DNA of 64,000 nucleotides from Trema orientale (lineage: Eukaryota > Streptophyta > Magnoliopsida > Rosales > Cannabaceae). Both the position numbers and the translations under genes were made by a program. The stretch is from positions 291,735-355,734 of the forward strand of contig JXTC01000114.1 of NCBI GenBank assembly GCA_002914845.1. The letters are read 5' to 3'. Positions within the stretch are counted from its first letter, which is position 1; each line of letters starts with the position of its first letter. The notes below the pieces were generated by a model. That model was not told the origin of the DNA. It worked only from the letters and a program-made list of their open reading frames with translations, and did no database searches. This document shows positions 26,938 through 37,692 of this stretch, piece after piece.

Positions 26938-27237
26938 GTATATAGGTGTAGTATATAGGCAAAAGAAATAGTCATACTTTAATTTCGCTAGTGTTGCACT
27001 AGTCCAAGTTATGGTTGGAACTAATCCCCTTTTTTCAGTCACAGGTTTAGAACTTTTACTCAAAAAGAGAGTAAATTAAGGAACTACAAATAAAAACAAA
27101 AAATTGCAAAAACCGAGAAAAGTTAGGCTTCAGAAATCAGGGAACCACTTAGAGCAATGATCAATATATACACACATACACATTTAATAATTAAACAAAC
27201 ACAACCCTTTGACGGGGTTCAGCTGATTCCTTAAGGC

Positions 27238-27245
27238 TATATAGG
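27238..27245 (+). promoter_or_regulatory. Putative TATA box of the first SAUR gene
   Basis: TATATAGG lies about 280 bp before the start codon at 27521. The intervening leader includes a (GA)n tract (about 27463-27480), common in plant 5' UTRs. I did not recognise an auxin response element. Confidence 0.4.
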
Positions 27246-27520
27246 CAGTTGCACCTTCAACCGTACCTTAACAATTTAATCATTAACTGTTCACATAAAA
27301 TAAGAGATTTAAAAATAATAATTCAATTATTAAATATTCTTAAAAAATTCATTACACCACCTTCTCCATCTTCTTTAAATCCCAATAGCCACACCCACTT
27401 GAGTTCCACTAAGCAGAAGAGAGCTAAAGCTTGCTAGCTAGAGAATTCCTACAACAAACGACAGAGAGAGAGAGAGAGAGTAGATAAACGACATCATTAG
27501 TTTTCTTGATACTCTTCAAC

Positions 27521-28084
27521 ATGGATTCCACAAAGTCGAAGTCTAACAAGATCAGAGACATTGTTAGGCTTCAACAGATCCTAAAGAAGTGGAAGAAGAT
27601 GGCCAATGCTTCTAAGAACAACACAAATAGTGGCACTTCTTCTTCTACTGCTACTATTACTACTTCTTCTTCTTCTTCTTCAGCTGGCAACGGTAGTAAA
27701 AGCATCAAGTTCCTGAAGAGAACGTTGTCGTTTCAAGAGGTTTCCGGGGCCTCAAACGACGTCGTTCCGAAAGGGTTTCTTGCCGTTTGTGTTGGGAAGG
27801 AGATGAAGAGATTCATCATCCCAACCGAGTACTTGAGTCACCAAGCGTTTGGCATTCTTTTGAGGGAAGCGGAAGAGGAGTTTGGGTTCCAACAAGAGGG
27901 AGTGCTCAAGATCCCTTGCCACGTGTCGGTTTTCGAGAAGATTCTCAAGGTGGTGGAGGAGAAAAGAGAGGTTTTCTTCTTCAACGAGTTGGGATTCAGC
28001 GGGGACAAAGACATGATTAATGGTTCTTGTTCTTCTCCATCTGATTGTGAGCTTACACCTCATCACCCACAAATGTGTAGATGA
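27521..28084 (+). CDS. SAUR family protein (auxin-responsive), intronless
   Basis: 187 residues. SAUR proteins are small plant-specific regulators; in the best-studied members they inhibit PP2C.D phosphatases and so promote acid growth. The conserved SAUR core spans residues ~82-147: VPKGFLAVCVG, then MKRFIIPTEYLSH, then LLREAEEEFGF, then the IPC motif near 131-133. The N-terminus is basic (KIRDIVRLQQILKKWKK), followed by a Ser/Thr-rich low-complexity spacer (~35-57). The ATG at 27521 is the first in frame after the GA-rich leader; an upstream in-frame extension begins only with TTG. The C-terminal extension (150-187) is longer than in minimal SAURs. The nearest gene is more than 10 kb away, so there is no SAUR tandem cluster here. 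The exact subfamily is not assigned. Confidence 0.92.
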   Translation: MDSTKSKSNKIRDIVRLQQILKKWKKMANASKNNTNSGTSSSTATITTSSSSSSAGNGSKSIKFLKRTLSFQEVSGASNDVVPKGFLAVCVGKEMKRFIIPTEYLSHQAFGILLREAEEEFGFQQEGVLKIPCHVSVFEKILKVVEEKREVFFFNELGFSGDKDMINGSCSSPSDCELTPHHPQMCR

Positions 28085-28765
28085 TGATGATGATGATCTC
28101 CTTTATTAATTTTCTATTTTTTTTTTCTAGTTTTGTGAAGGACATCATGTATGGAAATTATTGATAATATTATATTATGAGTGAGTAAGTGAGAATAGGA
28201 GGAAGATTTAGACTTGAATAAGGTAGATTTTAAATCATTTTTCTATAGAGTACTAATATTGGATATCAACTTCATATGATCATCCAAGTTGTACCTTGTA
28301 TCTACCACATGCATAATTTTTTGCAAAGGAAAGTTATTTTTCATATGACCACTGGCAATTATTGAGGCGATCAGATTGATCACTTTCCTAATACTTACTA
28401 GTTTCATTTGATTAAACGATCGACTTCCTCTGTTCAATCTCTATGACTGATCAGTACCGTTATTGAATATAGATCTAACATATATATATATATATATATT
28501 AGAATTATTCTTTTTTTTTTCCTTAAAGCTTGAATAGTTCGATCTTGATATTTATGTGACTGTTAGTTTGGCCATATAATTATCCATTTTGTGTTTTGGA
28601 TTAGTCACGTACTAGTGCTAAATGCTAATTGGCTTTTGAGAGTTTGATGAGAATTTATTAATAGTATGTGACCTTTAATGTGTGTCTAGGGATGTAAGTT
28701 CGATCACTCGTATATAATGAAAATTGATCCTCTCGTTGTTCACATATATTAATTAAGGGTGAGCT

Positions 28766-28791
<26 letters not shown>
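28085..28791. other. 3' flank of the first SAUR gene
   Basis: 3' UTR and intergenic DNA with a (TGA)n run just after the stop codon, a (TA)n tract near 28480-28499 and a ~26-base A-run at 28766-28791 adjoining the next element. Confidence 0.4.
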
Positions 28792-28796
<5 letters not shown>

Positions 28797-29116
28797 AGTT
28801 TGAGTGTTCTGTAATTTAAACCCTAAAATTTAGACTCTAAAATTTAATACCATAAGATTAAAATTTTCCGAAAATTAATATTCTGGACTGGCTTTTTGAC
28901 CAATTTTAGTAATAAAAAAAACTATAATGTCATCTTTTAAAACTGAATTAATTTTTATTATTTTCTTTAATTTTGAAGATATTATTGTCTTTTATCAGTA
29001 AAATTTATTCAAAAAGTCAACTGAGGGTATTAATTTTCAGAAATTTTTAATCTCAGGGTATTATTTTGTAGAGTCTAAACTTCAGGATTTAAATTGCAAA
29101 ACACACAAATCTCAAG
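28792..29116. mobile_element. Foldback MITE with ~100-bp terminal inverted repeats
   Basis: The left arm (about 28792-28895, starting CCTGAAGTTTGAGTGTTCT) pairs with the reverse complement of the right arm (about 29020-29116, starting CTTGAGATTTGTGTGTTTTG). Shared blocks include TTTAGACTCTA and GAAAATTAAT. It lies between an A-run and a (TA)n tract, so no clean target duplication is visible. MULE-type is likely. Confidence 0.75.
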
Positions 29117-29303
29117 ATATATATATATATATTTGCATTTTACCTATTAATTAATTTGCCAATTCACATAACTGTACTTATTATGAATGTATATATCTTT
29201 ATATATCTTATGTTTGTTTAATATGCTTTTCTAGTAAATGATATTTGAGCGGGAATTTTCCTATGTATGTATTAGATGCCAAGGATACCTCCAGAGTAAT
29301 ACA

Positions 29304-29663
29304 GAGCATATTTGATTCATCCATTTGAATGAGTGTATTTAAATAAAAATTGTAGAATGGGTTATAATTAGAATGAAAGATATTTGAAGTAAAATAAAGT
29401 GAAATGAGTCGTAATTAGAATAAGAGACATTAGGATAGATCATTCAAAAATACCTCTTAGGCTTCATTCTCATTCTAAGGCACAAAAAACTCATTCTAAT
29501 GGTTGTATGACTGATGGACTATTTGAATGAAAAAACTAAATTGTTGAACCAAACACGCATTCCAAAAAACTATTTGAATGAAAAACTAGAATTGTTGAAA
29601 CAAACACTTAGTCTAATAAATTTTTCATTTGAATGGAATGGAACAAAAGAAATAAACGGGGCC
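29304..29663. mobile_element. MITE with GGGCCCGTTTGG-type terminus, copy 2
   Basis: About 360 bp, colinear with the copy at 17777-18132. Shared blocks include CATTTGAATGAGTGTATTTA, GGTTATAATTAGAATG and AAATTGTTGAA. The left end has decayed (GAGCATATTTGATTC); the right end keeps AAACGGGGCC. Confidence 0.8.
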
Positions 29664-31229
29664 ATATATATTTAAGCTATTCTGTGCGTAGCTAAATTGA
29701 ATAATTTTCCCAGTAAATGAAGTCATACATTTTTTCTGTCATATTATGGTAATATAAAGGTTGTCGATCAAAGACAAGGCTTGCATGTGCCTTCCACAAG
29801 TTGTAATTTATTAATGTTAAATGTCTACAGTTAAACCACTCAGATATATATCACCTTTAATTTGAATACTGGTAAAAGAGTACTACTCATCAGCTAGCCA
29901 GGTTAGAAAAGATTTGAATATTTGATGACCCCTGGTATAAAGCTTGTTTAATTTTATATATATATATGTGTGTAAATATATGTACGTACATATGTATACC
30001 TTAAAGGCTTCTTTACCACAAAAAAAAAATAATAATAATAATAAAAGGGGCTTCTTTAATGCTGACCTTTTGGCTCAAAGCATGGCAGTATGGCACATGT
30101 GCATATTGCTTTTGCTGATCTCATTTTTTTCCCTTTTCGGGTTTAGGTCCCAGATATATGGCATATATGTATATAATTTGGAATCTATGTTAAAGGTACT
30201 GTTGACTAAGACTAATTGAAAGAAAATGAAAAGCAAGAATAAATTGACTCTTAAGAGTTCGGACCATATTAACCTACATGTTAAAAAATTCTAAATGCCA
30301 TGTTCCAAACATTAATTATATGATTGCATTGTGGGAAAGGCAAATACCAATTCTTCCAGACGTCATATTTACATACAAACATATATACATATATGATATT
30401 CAATCTACTTATGGATATTTTTAGTACTGTAATACACACATTTTCCAGACACTATGCCTCTGCTACGGTGATCCCGCAGTTGCACTGGAAACTGAACTTT
30501 TACTGTTTATTGGATCATTCACATGCGTGTAGTTCCATTGATATATATATATATATATAATTTTTTTTTTTTTTGAAAGATCCATTCGTTTTAATAATTC
30601 CACACATTAACTCAATTAGTAGTGTTAGAAGTCAAACCTTCCCCATGAGGACCCATGTGGTCTTTGATCAATGGTCCATTTTCTGTATTGAAGTGTGCAC
30701 TTTTTGTCAGCCTATTTACATTAATAGTTTACCCCTTACTCTAGTATGCGAAAAGGTCAAACTTTCACATAAATTGAACTTCATACTCAAAATTTGAAAG
30801 ACTAAACTCTATAAACCGCCATTAAATTTAGAAGGCTAAAATTTCAAATAAATTATCTATAGATGATTAACGTTTCCAAGTGTGAAATTACAGTTTTAGA
30901 TGACTTGAAACTATTAGGGACTGTTTAACAAATAATCAATTTCCTTTAGTTTGATTGTTGTTTTGGAACGGAAGGAGACTGTGCAATATATATATATATA
31001 TATATATATTTTTTTATGTTTAGAAAAGTAAAGTACTGATTGAATTTTTTTTTTTTCGTCTTTAGAAAAGCAAAGTACTGATTGACCATGTAATTAATAT
31101 TTTACATACGAAAAAAACTAAACCATTTTTGTAAAAATAAAATAAAAAGTACTAAAACTATTATTTTTTGCCTTTCTTTCTATTTTTCTTGTTGCTTGTG
31201 CCTTCTAATGGTCGAAGTCATACGTGTAA
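29664..31229. other. AT-rich intergenic region
   Basis: No supported gene. It contains (TA)n tracts at about 30541-30559 and 30987-31009, a T15 run near 30563, and a short duplicated phrase GAAAAG(T/C)AAAGTACTGATTGA at about 31023 and 31064. Confidence 0.4.
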
Positions 31230-31751
31230 CTAATCGTTATACTGCGCTTTGCGCGAGTTGTATTAATATTGCATATATTAAGCCTAGTTTATAGTTAGAT
31301 TCAATGTATTTCAACATTAAAAAAATATATTTATCTCTATATTTATTTTGATGAGACGAATGTAGTACAAATTTTTGACATTCGATGAATTAAATTTAAT
31401 ATAAAGAATCATTAATATTAAATTAAATATAATATTATATAAAATATTAAATTATATATATATCTCTCTTTATATTTATTTTGATGAGACGAATATAGTA
31501 CAACTATTTGGTCGATGAACTAAATTTATTATAAAGTATCATTAATATTAAATTAAATACAATATTATATAATACATGTATATATTACAACCAATCATAG
31601 TATGAAAAAATAATAATAAGACCAATCATATCATGAAAAAATAAAAGTTAAATTAAGAATTTTCTAAAAATTTTATAAATAGAATGGTGATCAAAGAAGC
31701 TATCAGAGTTTTTACATTTTGTCTCTACTTCAGGCTTAATATATATATAGA
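31230..31751 (-). mobile_element. Non-autonomous Helitron-like element, copy 1
   Basis: On the minus strand it starts A|TCTATATATATATTAAGCC and ends with a hairpin CGCGC-AAA-GCGC followed by AGTATAACGATTAG|T. The 5' TC, the 3' GC-rich hairpin about 10 bases before the terminus, and insertion between A and T are Helitron hallmarks. The terminal CTRR is here TTAG (one change). It is 522 bp and has a partner at 38190-38699 in the opposite orientation. No Rep/helicase is encoded. Confidence 0.8.
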
Positions 31752-32379
31752 TTGTCACGGTGTATGTTTTATTAATTTAGTTAAAGCAATCATATGTAAT
31801 GGTGTAAAATGTACTAAAGTAAATTCATATGTAAATATAATCAGGAATAAGGTAAAATAAAAGAAAAAGATTGTGATAATTAACATGGAATCAAAAGCAA
31901 TAAAATCAAAAATGAGTAAACGAGAATGAGAGTGACAATAATAAAATGGGAATGAGAGAAGACGTTTATGTCATCAGATCACAAATAGGTTACAGTCATT
32001 TAAAGAAAAAAAATAGTTTTTATATTTATTTAACCATTAAATACAAAGATATTTGGATTCAATTATCAAATCCATCATACCTATTCAACGAAAATCAAAC
32101 AGTCCAAATTATAATGCATGTGTTAAGATGAAAAATTGTCATTATTTTCATGTATCAATCTTGTGGTTGTGACATTATTTGCAAATATGTCATAATATGC
32201 TACTTTGGATCTTTATCATCTTAATAAAAGCGATCACACATGCAATGAGTAGAATCATTATGCAACTTGAAATTAACAAAAAAGAAGTGATTCCTATCCA
32301 TCAAAAAGCCAACGTCACATTATATAATTTATAGCCTTTGACCTAATTTCAACAGGATTTTTAACACTTTTACCTATAA
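31752..32379. other. AT-rich intergenic region
   Basis: No gene or delimited element recognised between the Helitron-like copy and the foldback element. Confidence 0.4.
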
Positions 32380-32700
32380 AACTAAAAAAATTACAAAAAA
32401 TACAGATGTCAATGTTTTTTTCAAATTTTTGTACGGTTTTATTAGAAAATTACCACTTTTTTAAGGAAAAAAATAGAAAAATATCATTTTTAAAACGGTT
32501 TTTGGTTACTAGTTTCTGAAAACTAGTTACTGGTTACAAGTTATAAATACCTTTGGTTACTAGTTACTAGTTTCTGGTTACCGATTACTAGTTACTTATT
32601 TAAAAAATGTCATTTTACTAAATATTTTTTAGAAAATGGTTTTTTCTAATAAAAATGTACAGACCTACATAAAACACAAGCCACCGTATTTTTCAATTTT
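32380..32700. mobile_element. Foldback element with a TTACTAGTT-type central array
   Basis: Left (about 32428-32500) and right (about 32590-32660) arms are inverted copies. GTACGGTTTTATTAGAAAA pairs with GTACATTTTTATTAGAAAA read on the other strand. The centre (about 32507-32600) is a degenerate array of GGTTACTAGTTACTAGTT. Exact ends are not fixed. Confidence 0.6.
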
Positions 32701-32893
32701 GTTTTCTAAAAATGTCGTAAAAGGCATAATTTCCCCATTTCAACAAGAGGAAATTTGATTTTATATGGAAATATATAAAAAAAAATGAAAAATCTAAAGA
32801 ATTTAAAATTCTTTGAAAAATCCCATATATATTTAGAAAAGTACCACTTTTGAACATATTTAGAAAGATACCACTTTTTAAGTAATTAATGAG

Positions 32894-33063
32894 GAGCAAT
32901 GTTGTAAGGCATCCACAATGACGTTTCGATCTATTTTTGGGTAATTCTAATTAATAAACTGGATCCCACATAGGCCCCATCTAAAATGTAGGTATAACTA
33001 GTGAGTAATAGATTGACACATCGTGTGGTGTTGGGCACCATATAGTGTCCCATAGTATTACTT
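32894..33063. mobile_element. MULE-type MITE, family A, copy 1
   Basis: 170 bp flanked by the perfect 9-bp duplication ATTAATGAG (32885-32893 and 33064-33072). The termini are GAGCAATG... and (reverse complement) AAGTAATACTATGGG. Shares its inner sequence (ACACCAC/GGTGTTGGGCACC, GGATCCCACATAGGCCC) with the copy at 62208-62390. The related unit at 34128-34805 has no insertion at the matching position (about 34245-34256). Confidence 0.85.
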
Positions 33064-33296
33064 ATTAATGAGGTACTTGAGGTAGCCAATCTGGTTACCT
33101 TAAGTAACTCGGTTAGTTACTTCAAGTAACTCGATTGGTTAGTTCGAGTACTTTTGAAAAATACTAATTTCAAAGAAAAGGTTATAATTTTTCAATTTTT
33201 GAAAGTGGTATTTTTCTAAGAAATTCTAGAAATGATATATTGCTAAATCAATCTTGGATTTTCCTATAACGGTCAGCCCATATGGAATTTTTCAAT

Positions 33297-33587
33297 GAGA
33301 AATTTAGGTGGATGACCAAAATTTTAAATTTGATTAAGTAGGTGTCCACTTTTAAAATTTTATAGTTAAATGTCCAGGTATATATATTTTTACACTTGGT
33401 AGATATGTGTATCTACCAATTTTAATTACTGTACTGAAATACACTGGGTATATAATTTTTTATATTTGGTATATAAAATTTTACACTTGGTATATATGCA
33501 TATATACCGGACATTTTGTTATAACATTTGACAAAGGGACATTTACTGAAATTGGGCCCAAAATTTGGTCATATTTCTATAAGCCCC
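33297..33587 (+). mobile_element. MULE-type MITE, family B, copy 1
   Basis: 291 bp, GAGAAATTTAGGTGGATGAC... to ...TTTCTATAAGCCCC, flanked by the perfect 9-bp duplication TTTTTCAAT (33288-33296 and 33588-33596). The inverted ends share ATGACCAAA-type sequence. The other copy (34437-34727) is exactly the same length and in the opposite orientation. Confidence 0.88.
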
Positions 33588-33640
33588 TTTTTCAATTTTT
33601 TGGACGGTGGGCTTAGACTTTTGTAAGAAGCCTTTCAACG

Positions 33641-34127
33641 ATGGCAAATAATTTGCCGAATAATGTGATCCTAGGAATTCATAGGATAAAAATCGAGTAT
33701 TAATAACAAATTAAACTTAACAATTTTCTCATAATCTTACACATTTATAATCTTAAATTTTTGTGGCAAGTTATACATGTCAGGTATCAATCCTTACTGG
33801 CAGTATGAAAAAGTATTGGCTGATAATAAAGCTAACCAACCAATATTGGTACAAAAGACATGGCACTTGCTCAAACTATGTACTTAACCAAAGTAGCTGC
33901 TTTCAAACAACTCTTAGAATAAAAATAAGTAACCTCCCATCCCTTAGAAGAGCATGCACTTCATTCTGTGTCTTCCATTATATGACATTTATTAGTTTTA
34001 AATAATATCGAATAGTTATCTAATAAGAAAACAAATAAAAATTTTATTAGTTTTCAATAATATATAATAGTAATCTAATAAGAAAACAAATAAAAATTAA
34101 AATACAGGAAGTGAGCAAAAATGAAAA
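33641..34127. other. AT-rich spacer with a ~60-bp tandem duplication
   Basis: The phrase ATCTAATAAGAAAACAAATA occurs at about 34016 and 34073. No gene is supported. Confidence 0.45.
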
Positions 34128-34805
34128 GAGGAAATTTGATTTTATATGGTAAAATTTAGAAAAAAAATTAAAAAATTCCAGATTTTAAAATAAAAAATCC
34201 AAGATTTATTTCTAAAAAAATATTAAAAAATATCACTTTTTACCAATTGATGAAGCACTTGAGGCAACTGCCGATCAAATTACTTGAGACTACTAGACTA
34301 GTTATCTTATGTAACTTGATTCGTTACCCCAAGTAATTCGACTGGTTACCTCGAGTATTTTTGAAAAATACAAATTTTGACTAAAAATAGTAGTTTTCTA
34401 AATACTTTTGAAAAGTGAAAATTTTCAAAATAAAAAGGGGCTTATAGAAATGTGACCAAATTTTGGGCCCAATTTCAATAAATATCCTTTTGTCAAATGT
34501 TATAGTAAAATGTCCAGTATATATGCTTATATACCAAGTGTAAAATTTTATATACCAAGTATAAAAAATTATATACACAGTACATTTCAGTACAGTAACT
34601 AAAATTAGTAGATAAACATATCTATCAAGTATAAAAATATATATACTTGGACATTTAGCTATAAAATTTTAAAAGTGAACATCTACTTAATTAAATTTAA
34701 AATACTGGTTATTCACCTAAATTTCTCAAATAAAAAAATTAGCCCATTTGAGATTTTTCCTTTTTTTGGACCTTGGGCTTGAGTTTTTGTAAGAAGCCCA
34801 ATTGA
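34128..34805. mobile_element. Foldback/MULE-like repeat unit 2
   Basis: Second copy of the 32750-33640 unit: GAGGAAATTTGATTTTATATGG, the TAACTTGATTCGTTACC-type array near 34300-34355, and TTTTTGTAAGAAGCCC near the end. It lacks the family A MITE but has its own family B insertion. Confidence 0.65.
34437..34727 (-). mobile_element. MULE-type MITE, family B, copy 2
   Basis: 291 bp, the reverse complement of the family at 33297-33587. It is flanked by its own perfect 9-bp duplication AAATAAAAA (34428-34436 and 34728-34736), showing an independent insertion rather than an inversion. Confidence 0.88.
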
Positions 34806-34833
34806 AAATCCTACAGTGTGACTCAGAAAGATA

Positions 34834-36256
34834 GGAGAAATTTGGCAGTTACCCTTAATTAAACATGATTATTCGTTTTTTTTATAATCTTCCACTCCTA
34901 CATTTTTTTATTTGTAAACTACCTAAATTACCCTTAAAAGTAAACGTGAATAAATCGATCCTTTCATGTTCTCTCTTCCTTCTCTCTCTAAAACTTATCG
35001 AACGCTATCCTCTCTCTCTCTAAAAATGGTCGAACGCTCTCCTCTCTCTCTCTCTCTAAAAATGCCCAAAATCTCTCTCTAAAATCGCACACTCTCTCTT
35101 TTCTCTCTGTAATTGTCATTTTCGTTGAATAAATCGGCTTGGAGTGGGTTTTGTGGTCGATTCATCGGAAAAAAATTAACCTACCGGAGGCACTTTTGCC
35201 GATAAAGCTCGGAATCGGCTATGGGAGATTAATGCAAGCTTTTTATCATCTTCATTGCATCTTTAGAGGGAGAAAGAGTGAGTGACTCAATAATGAAGAG
35301 CTATTTCTTATAAATTTTTACATTTCTTTTGATAGTTTACAATTATATTTGTGGATGTAAACAATGAACTGCTTTACTATTAATTATGTTTTATTTCCTG
35401 TACAAATGAATAATAGAATTGATATGTATATATACATAGATATAAATGTAAACCAATTATTTACAGTTTAATTTCCTTTTAAGCATAGACGTGAACAACT
35501 TGTTTACTATTACTTGCGAAACCAGTTGATTACATTTTTATCTCTCTAATAGAAATTGAAACTTCTTGTTTACAGTTATCGGGAAAAAAAAATTAATTAT
35601 AGCCAAAGCACTGAAGCATATCTATAAGTTATAGCAGTTGTTTACAGTTTAGTTTCTTTTTAAGCATAGACGTGAATAAGTTGTTTACTATTACTTGTGA
35701 AACCAGTTGATTACATTTTTGTCTCTCTAATAAAGGTTGAAACTTCTTGTTTACAGTTATCGGAAAAAAAAAAAAATTATAGCCAAAGCACTGAAGCAGA
35801 TTTGTAAATTATACCAGTTGTTTACAGTTTAAGTTCTTTTTAAGCATACACGTGAACAAGTTGTTTACTATTAGTTTTGAAACTAGTTGGTTATATTTTT
35901 GTCTCTCTTATAGAAGTTGAAACTTCTTGTTTACAGTTATCAGGAAAAAAAAAGTTAATTATAGCCAAAGCACTGAAGCAGATCTGTAAATTTTATCAGT
36001 TGTTTACAGTTTAAGTTCTTTTTAAGCATAGACGTGAACAAGTTGTTTACTATTAGTTCCGAAACTAGTTGGTTACATTTTTTTATCTCTTATAGAGGTT
36101 GAAACGTCTTGTTTGCAGTTACCGGAAAAAAAAAAGTTAAATAAGGGTAAAATTAAAAATGTAGGTGAAAAAACGGGTAACAAATTATTCACATTTTAAA
36201 AACGGGTAAGTTGAAAATATCCAGCCCAAAAACGGGTACTGAGTCTAATTTCCACT
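34834..36256. mobile_element. 1.4-kb non-autonomous MULE with a leader-like segment and internal 180-bp array
   Basis: 1423 bp flanked by the perfect 9-bp duplication AGAAAGATA (34825-34833 and 36257-36265). The ends are diverged inverted repeats (GGAGAAATTTGGCAGTTACCC versus a GTGGAAATTAGACTCAGTAC-type end). Inside, in order: a CT-rich 5'-UTR-like stretch (about 34960-35110), a GC-richer gene-like stretch (about 35130-35230) and four tandem ~180-bp units. No transposase is present. Confidence 0.8.
35461..36140. repeat. ~180-bp tandem repeat, about four copies
   Basis: Units start TTACAGTTTA at 35461, 35642, 35822 and 36004 (periods 181, 180, 182). Each contains AAGCATAGACGTGAA, CAGTTGATTACATTTTT and ATAGCCAAAGCACTGAAGCA; the last unit is truncated. 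Confidence 0.95.
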
Positions 36257-36265
36257 AGAAAGATA

Positions 36266-37389
36266 TGGAAAACACGATTCCAAGTGTAATTGGAAACTTT
36301 TTTTTTTTTTTTTTTTGACATTGGAGATGGGGGATTGATGAGAGCCGTGGTCGACCAGGCCTGCAAAGAATTATTCAAGGTCAAGTTGGGTCATTTATGG
36401 ATAACCCAACTCTACTACTTTCGTTTTTACTATATTTTGTTCTCGTGGTAATTTTAGTTTAGTTTACTATATTTTAATATATCTATTTATATATCAGGTT
36501 TAATTTATGTACTAAATATATTAATTTTTATACTATGTACATCATATTTTAATCTTAGTATATATAATGATATATCGGCTATTTTGCTATGACATTTGAA
36601 AAATAGATTTTACTTAAAATGAGTACAAAATTTTAGTTATTTTGCTATAAGAACCTATATCTATTTAACCCTTATTAAACATAGAAAGAATTTTCTTACA
36701 AGGAAATAATTTTTTTGTTGAAAGTAGAATGAAATAAATTTATTGGTTCTTAATTATGTTTTATGTAGTTAATTTTTGAATACACAATGAATGATAAAAT
36801 ATACATTATCGCAATCAAAACTTACACTATATTTAGCAAGAGAGAAAAGGGAGAGGAAGGCGGAGAAAATAGGTCTGTTTCGTTAGAGAAAAAATAGGAG
36901 GGAATAGAAATGGGAATAGAGAAGAAATTGATTTGGAGGCTTGGGGCTTCTCAAATATTTCCTCCCCAAATTAGAAAAAAAGAGAGAGGAAAGTTGTAAA
37001 CTTTCTAATTTACTAAATTAGTTTTACTAATTTTAAAAAGAATGACAATATATTTATACCAATATAATGATATAAAAGTAATTTTGAACTAATATTGTTT
37101 TCTATCCTTTCACTTTTATGTGTAAGGGGATTATACATGCATCCTTACTTGGTATAAAGACACCTTATTAATGAGAAAAATGATAAAAAATGACAAATTA
37201 AAGAGGAAAAATGACACCTCACTTGATATATCATTTCATTTTCATTCAAAAATAATGTATTCTTCTTATACTAAGAAAACTTTGCACGAGTTTGAGAGAA
37301 GAAATACATTTTGAGAGATTTAAGAAGCTATATTGTATCCCACTATTCGAATAAGGGGAGATTTGGATATTGATGAGAGTAACTAATAA
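36266..37389. other. AT-rich intergenic region with a possible third family B relic
   Basis: About 36430-36655 resembles the family B MITE (ATATATCGGCTATTTTGCTA, ATGACATTTGA, GCTATAAGAACC) but is too diverged to delimit. A T18 run lies at about 36299-36316. No gene is supported. Confidence 0.4.
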
Positions 37390-37651
37390 ACTAAAAACTG
37401 ATATTGTTTTTCCCATTATAGAAAAGCTTGAGAAATTTTGCCAATGGCTCTATCAGTAGATAAAAAAAATTCAATAGAACCACATCCTCTCAATTTAGAA
37501 AATGTTGAAGATTATCCCCTCGAATAGTTGCAAAAACCTATTATTGCCAAATCAAGATGTTTGTGTTGTCAAGCTTCACATAAAGAGTATGACTAAAAGT
37601 TACTGGACTAAATCGAGCTGGTGGAGCAGATGAGGAAGAAGCTCCATCCAT
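37390..37651 (-). pseudogene. Decayed Ty1-copia gag start
   Basis: On the minus strand from the ATG at 37651, the frame begins MDGASSSSAPP and continues with VKLDNTN and LIWQ. Two adjacent stop codons follow, then VFATIRGDNLQHFLN. The KLD-TN--LIW-----ATIRG pattern is typical of plant copia gag N-termini. The stops, and the loss of everything downstream, show it is dead. It directly follows the LTR and primer-binding site. Confidence 0.75.
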
Positions 37652-37680
37652 GGTGGTAGAAGAGCGGGGAAGATCGTTTG

Positions 37681-37692
37681 GCTTTGATACCA
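37681..37692 (-). other. Copia primer-binding site
   Basis: On the minus strand TGGTATCAAAGC immediately follows the LTR terminal CA. It is one base from TGGTATCAGAGC, the sequence complementary to initiator-Met tRNA used by most plant copia elements. Confidence 0.8.

Larger units (their letters stand above)
32750..33640. mobile_element. Foldback/MULE-like repeat unit 1, interrupted by two MITEs
   Basis: The unit starts near GAGGAAATTTGATTTTATATG and ends near CTTTTGTAAGAAGCC. It contains a short array of TAACTCGATTGGTTA-type motifs (about 33090-33150) flanked by inverted TTTAGAAAAGTACCACTTTT-like arms. A related unit lies at 34128-34805. Two MITEs (32894-33063 and 33297-33587) are inserted in this copy. 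Confidence 0.65.

Noticed and set aside
33297..34727. Inversion of a 291-bp segment within a duplicated unit
   Set aside because: Each copy has its own perfect and different 9-bp flanking duplication, so independent MITE insertions explain the inverted arrangement better.
35461..36140. CRISPR-like or centromeric satellite array
   Set aside because: Units are contiguous without spacers, so it is not CRISPR. Only four copies lie inside a delimited transposon, so it is not a centromeric array here.
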